Source of the DNA: Rhodopseudomonas palustris JSC-3b | GTDB lineage: Bacteria > Pseudomonadota > Alphaproteobacteria > Rhizobiales > Xanthobacteraceae | Assembly (NCBI GenBank): GCA_000504425.1 | Contig: KI632513.1 | Coordinates: 199,130 to 263,129, forward strand | DNA: 64,000 nucleotides | Reading direction: 5' to 3' | Shown here: positions 60,877-64,000 of the stretch, piece after piece | Position numbering within the stretch: the stretch's first letter is position 1 | Layout: each line of letters starts with the position of its first letter | Position numbers and translations under genes: made by a program | The notes under the pieces: generated by a model | Seen by the model: the letters and a program-made list of their open reading frames with translations, nothing else | What the model was told of the DNA's origin: nothing | Databases searched by the model: none

Positions 60877-61062
60877 ATGGCAATTCAGGCGCATCTCGTT
60901 GAACTGGAGCGCAAACATAAGCTTCTCGAAAACGAACTGCACGAAGCTCTTGTGCACCTTTCCACCGACGATCTGCGTATCGTTGAATTGAAGCGCCGCA
61001 AGCTCCTGGTGAAGGACCAGATCGAACGGCTCCGTCAAAACGTCGACGACACCGTACACTAG
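60877..61062 (+). CDS. DUF465 (YdcH-like) small coiled-coil protein
   Basis: 61-aa protein: QAHLVELERKHKLLENELHE, ALVHLSTDDLRIVELKRRKL and LVKDQIERLRQNVDD. Second member of the family here, about 25% like its neighbour by eye and transcribed away from it. GAGGAGG at good spacing supports ATG 60877. Function unknown. Confidence 0.88.
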   Translation: MAIQAHLVELERKHKLLENELHEALVHLSTDDLRIVELKRRKLLVKDQIERLRQNVDDTVH

Positions 61063-61785
61063 TAACTCAACGGGGCGCCGGACGCCGGCTCACCATCTGC
61101 CGCTTCACCGCTCACGGTGTTGCTGCCATCACAGCCGGTGCGGCGCCCCGCTTCATCCCCGCCATCCCCCGCACATTCCCTGCAGCCATTGTTCCCGCAG
61201 ACGTCGTTGTTCCCGCAGACATCGTTCCTGCAGAAGTCGTTCCTGCAGAAGTCGTTCCTGCAGCCATTGTTTGGACCTGTCCTGAGGACGATGCGCGACC
61301 ACGCTCGATGACAAGCCGGACGGTCCCGCAATCTGGCCGCGACACTGGGCGAGACCATCGGTCGCATCCCCTTGGCCGAGACTTTCCAAGCTGAGACTCT
61401 CAAAGCTGAGGCTTCGCAGCCTTCGATAGGTGCGTTGCGGCACGGGCGTTGCGCGGGTGCACGTCGAGACGTGCTCTTAGAGGCTTGCTCGTTGCCAGAG
61501 GTGACCAAGCCGCATCGATCACCGCGCGTTATCGCGGCGGCCGGCTTGCAGTTATCACTCGCTGCGGGAGCCCATCGGCGCGCTCAACCCCAGCGTCAAC
61601 TCTGAGTGCTGACGCGCGTTCTCTTGGCGTCCACTTTGCTTGAAAACGCGATGATGGCCGCTGCGCGCCTGCGGCCGTTGAACGCCGGCCGAACACAATC
61701 ATTGGTGGCTGGCCGACTCGTGCTCGCCGACTCGCGCGGCGATGCTCCGTTCATCGTCGCGCGTGCCGGAAGGGAAGGCGATGGC
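61063..61785. other. Unexplained 0.7-kb stretch with short tandem repeats
   Basis: 723 bases between the DUF465 gene and the FAD enzyme. It contains a 15-bp tandem array (61176-61268) and a second short repetition (AAGCTGAGACTCTCAAAGCTGAGGC near 61390). Several overlapping open frames exist on both strands, none with a good ribosome binding site. The minus-strand frame across the array has the highest third-position GC (units read NDFCR), but its ends do not look like a protein. Confidence 0.5.
61176..61268. repeat. 15-bp tandem repeat array
   Basis: About six units of GTTCCTGCAGAAGTC type. Two adjacent units (61224-61238, 61239-61253) are identical; the others differ by 1-4 bases (CCCGCAGACGTC, CCCGCAGACATC, CTGCAGCCATT). 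One extra GTT sits at 61206-61208. All changes keep or add multiples of three bases. Confidence 0.85.
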
Positions 61786-62901
61786 TCACGCCATGGTTGG
61801 CGAGCGGGCCAGTTCGCCGACCAGATCGGCAATCGCCAGGCAGGAGGTCAGGCCCGGTGATTCGATGCCGAACAGATTGATCAGGCCATCGATGCCGTGC
61901 TCGGCGCGACTCTGGATTGTGAAATCCTGCACCGCTATCGCTTTCGGCACGATTTTTGGGCGGATGCCGGAATAGGCCGGCACCAGCGCGCCGTCCGGCA
62001 GCTCGGGCCAATAGCGGCGGATCGCCGGGTAGAAGCGTTCGGCACGCGACGGATCGACCTGGTAGTCGATCGCATCGACCCATTCGACATCGGGCCCGAA
62101 CCGCGCCTGACCGGCAAGGTCGAGCGTCAGATGCACGCCGAGCCCGCCCGGCTCCGGCACCGGATAGATCAGCCGAGAAAACGGCGCGCGCACGCTGCAA
62201 CTGAAGTAATTGCCCTTGGCATAGTAGGCGGTTGGGATTTTGTCCGCAGGCATCGCGGCAATCGCCCGCGCGACGGCCGGCGCGCTCAAGCCAGCGGCAT
62301 TGACCAGCAGCCGGCAGCGCAGCGTCATCGGCGCCTCGCCGCCGACATCGACCTCAAAACCCTCGGCAACGACGCGCGCGCGCTCAAACGGCGCGAGAAA
62401 GGCGAAGGCCGCGCCGTGGTCTTCGGCCTCGCCGCGCAGCGCCAGCATCAGCGCGTGACTGTCGATGATGCCGGTCACGGGCGACAGCAACGCGGCAACA
62501 CAGTGCAAGGCCGGCTCGAGCGCGCAGGCCGCTGCGCCGCTGAGCTGTTGCAGCTCCTCGACCCCATTAGCCTCGGCATGGGCGCGGATCGCCTGCAACT
62601 TCTCGGCTTCGGCGGGCGAGGTGGCAACGATCAGCTTGCCGGTTCGGCGATGAGGGATGCCGTGGTCGCGGCAATAGTCATAAAGCTGCCGGCGGCCGCG
62701 CACGCATAGCTGCGCCATCAGGCTGTCGGCCCGATAATAAATGCCGGCGTGAATCACCTCGCTGTTACGCGAGGAGGTCACCGTACCGATGGCGTCGGCC
62801 GCTTCCAGCACCACCACTTCGCGGCCGGCAAGCGCCAGCTGGCGTGCAATGGCAAGGCCGACAACACCGGCACCAACCACGATGCAATCGACTTGGTCCA
62901 T
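61786..62901 (-). CDS. FAD-dependent oxidoreductase (L-2-hydroxyglutarate oxidase-like)
   Basis: 371-aa DAO-family enzyme. The dinucleotide-binding motif [20 protein letters not shown] is at the start, followed by [48 protein letters not shown] and the C-terminal [20 protein letters not shown]. The [11 protein letters not shown] pattern is typical of LhgO-type oxidases acting on L-2-hydroxyacids. Predicted soluble. It stands alone. Confidence 0.9.
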   Translation of the reverse strand: MDQVDCIVVGAGVVGLAIARQLALAGREVVVLEAADAIGTVTSSRNSEVIHAGIYYRADSLMAQLCVRGRRQLYDYCRDHGIPHRRTGKLIVATSPAEAEKLQAIRAHAEANGVEELQQLSGAAACALEPALHCVAALLSPVTGIIDSHALMLALRGEAEDHGAAFAFLAPFERARVVAEGFEVDVGGEAPMTLRCRLLVNAAGLSAPAVARAIAAMPADKIPTAYYAKGNYFSCSVRAPFSRLIYPVPEPGGLGVHLTLDLAGQARFGPDVEWVDAIDYQVDPSRAERFYPAIRRYWPELPDGALVPAYSGIRPKIVPKAIAVQDFTIQSRAEHGIDGLINLFGIESPGLTSCLAIADLVGELARSPTMA

Positions 62902-63079
62902 CAGTATGCGCCTCGTTGAAAAACGTATGCAGCGTAGCCGATTGCCGGCCGGAGAGAAGTATTAACCTTAGTGGGGCAATTGAACAAAACTTGGTCAAAT
63001 CGATAGGTTGTGAGGCACGGCGTTTACTCGATTCACACCCGTTCCGCCCATGGTTTTGCCGTAAATCGCTGGGTGGTGC

Positions 63080-64000
63080 ATGGCTGGCTGGAATAGGGGC
63101 GCAGGTGTCAAATCGGCCTGGATAAGATCAGGGACGATTGGATGCCTTGCTGCATCGGTGACAAGCGCATCTGCGTGGGCAGGTGAGGCTGAAAGCTCAA
63201 TCGCTGTGGTTGCGCCGGGTTCGTCGCTTCCTGTGTGGGAGCTGTTCATTGGTGGCATCGTCATTCTGTCGTTTCTGGGTGCGGTCACGATCTGGACGAT
63301 GTCGGCCATGCGCGGCATCAAGCGCGCCAACCGCCGGCGCAGCCTGCTGGTCAGGGCCGCGCTCAATCGCCTCAATCAAGGCATGGTCATCATGGACGCG
63401 GAAGGCCGGGTGGTCTTCTGCAACGATCGCTACCTTGAGATCTATGAGCTGAACCGCAACGATCTGCGCATTGGCATGACCGCCGAGGATCTCCTGGCGC
63501 TGCGCCGGCAGCAAGGCACGCTCGATGAAGAGACCGAGCAGTTTTATCGTCGCACCGAAGGCAGCGACGAACATTTGTCGCACCTGCCGAACGGCCGGTC
63601 GGTGCTGATCAAATATTCCAGGCTGCCCAATGGCGGATCGATTTCCACCCACGACGACTGCACCGAGCAGCGTCAGCTGTCCAAGCAGCTCGCCACCACC
63701 AAGCAATTCCTGGAATCGGTGATCGACAACATTCCGGTGTGCGTGGTCGCCAAATCGGTCGAGGACGGCCGCTATATTCTCGCCAATCGCGCGTTCGAGC
63801 GTTTTTCCAGGCTGCCGCGCGAACGGATCATCGGCAAGCGCGCCGATGAGCTGTTCAAGCGATCGACCGCGCAAACCGTGATGGAGGCCGATCGTGCCGC
63901 GATCGCCGACCGGCATGCGCCACTCAAGGCGGAAATGACGGTCGATGTCGGCGGCACCCGCATCATCTCATCGGATCGGGTGGTGGCCTGCAACGACAAG
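63080..64000 (+). CDS. PAS-domain signalling protein, 3' end cut by window (probable sensory GGDEF/EAL or kinase)
   Basis: First 307 codons of a larger gene. An N-terminal signal-like region (TIGCLAASVTSASAWA) and one membrane segment (LFIGGIVILSFLGAVTIWTM, about residues 56-75) are followed by a PAS domain (LNRLNQGMVIMDAEGRVVFC and NDRYLEIYELNRNDL; ELNRNDLRIGMTAEDLLALR is typical of PAS-7), a linker helix (QLSKQLATTKQFLESVIDNI) and a second PAS domain (LANRAFERFSRLPRERIIGK). The output domain is outside the window; in related bacteria this layout usually ends in GGDEF-EAL. ATG 63080 is the best start in frame, although its ribosome binding site is weak. Confidence 0.78.
   Translation, partial: MAGWNRGAGVKSAWIRSGTIGCLAASVTSASAWAGEAESSIAVVAPGSSLPVWELFIGGIVILSFLGAVTIWTMSAMRGIKRANRRRSLLVRAALNRLNQGMVIMDAEGRVVFCNDRYLEIYELNRNDLRIGMTAEDLLALRRQQGTLDEETEQFYRRTEGSDEHLSHLPNGRSVLIKYSRLPNGGSISTHDDCTEQRQLSKQLATTKQFLESVIDNIPVCVVAKSVEDGRYILANRAFERFSRLPRERIIGKRADELFKRSTAQTVMEADRAAIADRHAPLKAEMTVDVGGTRIISSDRVVACNDK

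Noticed and set aside
61176-61268. CRISPR array
   Set aside because: Units are 15 bp and directly adjacent, with no spacers and no cas genes anywhere in the window.
61059-61508. A 149-aa minus-strand protein with NDFCR repeats
   Set aside because: Only the repeat section has favourable codon use; no ribosome binding site and no domain-like sequence elsewhere. Kept only as an unexplained region.

Overview
The window looks like chromosome from an alphaproteobacterium of the Bradyrhizobium/Rhodopseudomonas group (Nitrobacteraceae). The evidence is GC-rich codon use, the PhyR-NepR-EcfG general stress module, a GapR (DUF2312) protein, DUF1244, DUF2849 and DUF465 small proteins, split pntAA/pntAB/pntB genes, an orphan aa3 oxidase subunit IV, and intergenic REP-like and MITE-like repeats of the kind common in that group. 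Assignment to Rhodopseudomonas is inference. No rRNA, tRNA, CRISPR array, prophage or conjugative element was seen. The only transposon is one IS481-family element.

Layout. 0-5 kb: a histone-H1-like basic protein, a CHASE/HWE histidine kinase whose ATP-binding region looks degenerate, and an IS481-family insertion that split a MITE-like repeat. 5-11 kb: the general stress core (ecfG, nepR, phyR) followed by four small or membrane-associated genes (secreted protein, AI-2E-type permease, 53-aa membrane protein, CsbD) with consensus EcfG promoters, GGAAC-N16/17-CGTT. 11-13 kb: malate synthase G. 13-28 kb: a sulfate assimilation regulon transcribed outward from about 19.5 kb. Leftward are cysD, cysNC, a sulfate-binding protein, cysT and cysW. 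Rightward are cysG, DUF2849, cysI, DUF934, cysH, a second binding protein, a second cysT and cysW, and the only cysA.

28-35 kb: CAP lipoprotein, patatin phospholipase, 3-hydroxybutyrate dehydrogenase, His-rich secreted protein, YbaK-like deacylase, and an IclR regulator facing two MaoC-type hydratases and a Bug-type binding protein. 35-46 kb: rpmJ, a TPR protein, pyruvate kinase, DUF1036, DUF1244, GapR, a second EcfG-linked group (Crp/Fnr regulator and DUF378 membrane protein), and two large cell-wall proteins (DUF882/M15-like and an L,D-transpeptidase). 46-55 kb: a sigma-54 activator, TerC, a PepF oligopeptidase with a histone-like tail, an AbrB/Doc toxin-antitoxin pair with a double operator, oxidase subunit IV and the transhydrogenase operon. 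55-64 kb: a cation/H+ antiporter, an anchored Pro/Ala/Lys-rich protein, rpsU, purE-purK, a diguanylate cyclase, two divergent DUF465 genes, a 0.7-kb unexplained repeat-rich stretch, an FAD oxidoreductase, and the 5' part of a PAS sensor gene cut by the window end.

Most notable observations: (1) six exact EcfG-type promoter matches in two clusters around the stress-response core; (2) a degenerate heptanucleotide repeat array rich in CTAG after the stress gene at 7.3-7.7 kb, with a shorter array of similar design after iclR, both echoing the neighbouring gene's stop-codon context; (3) a leader hairpin that would hide the ribosome binding site of the EcfG-driven crp/fnr gene; (4) the double palindromic operator before the AbrB/Doc pair. 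All function calls rest on reading the sequence and on family knowledge; no database search was run.
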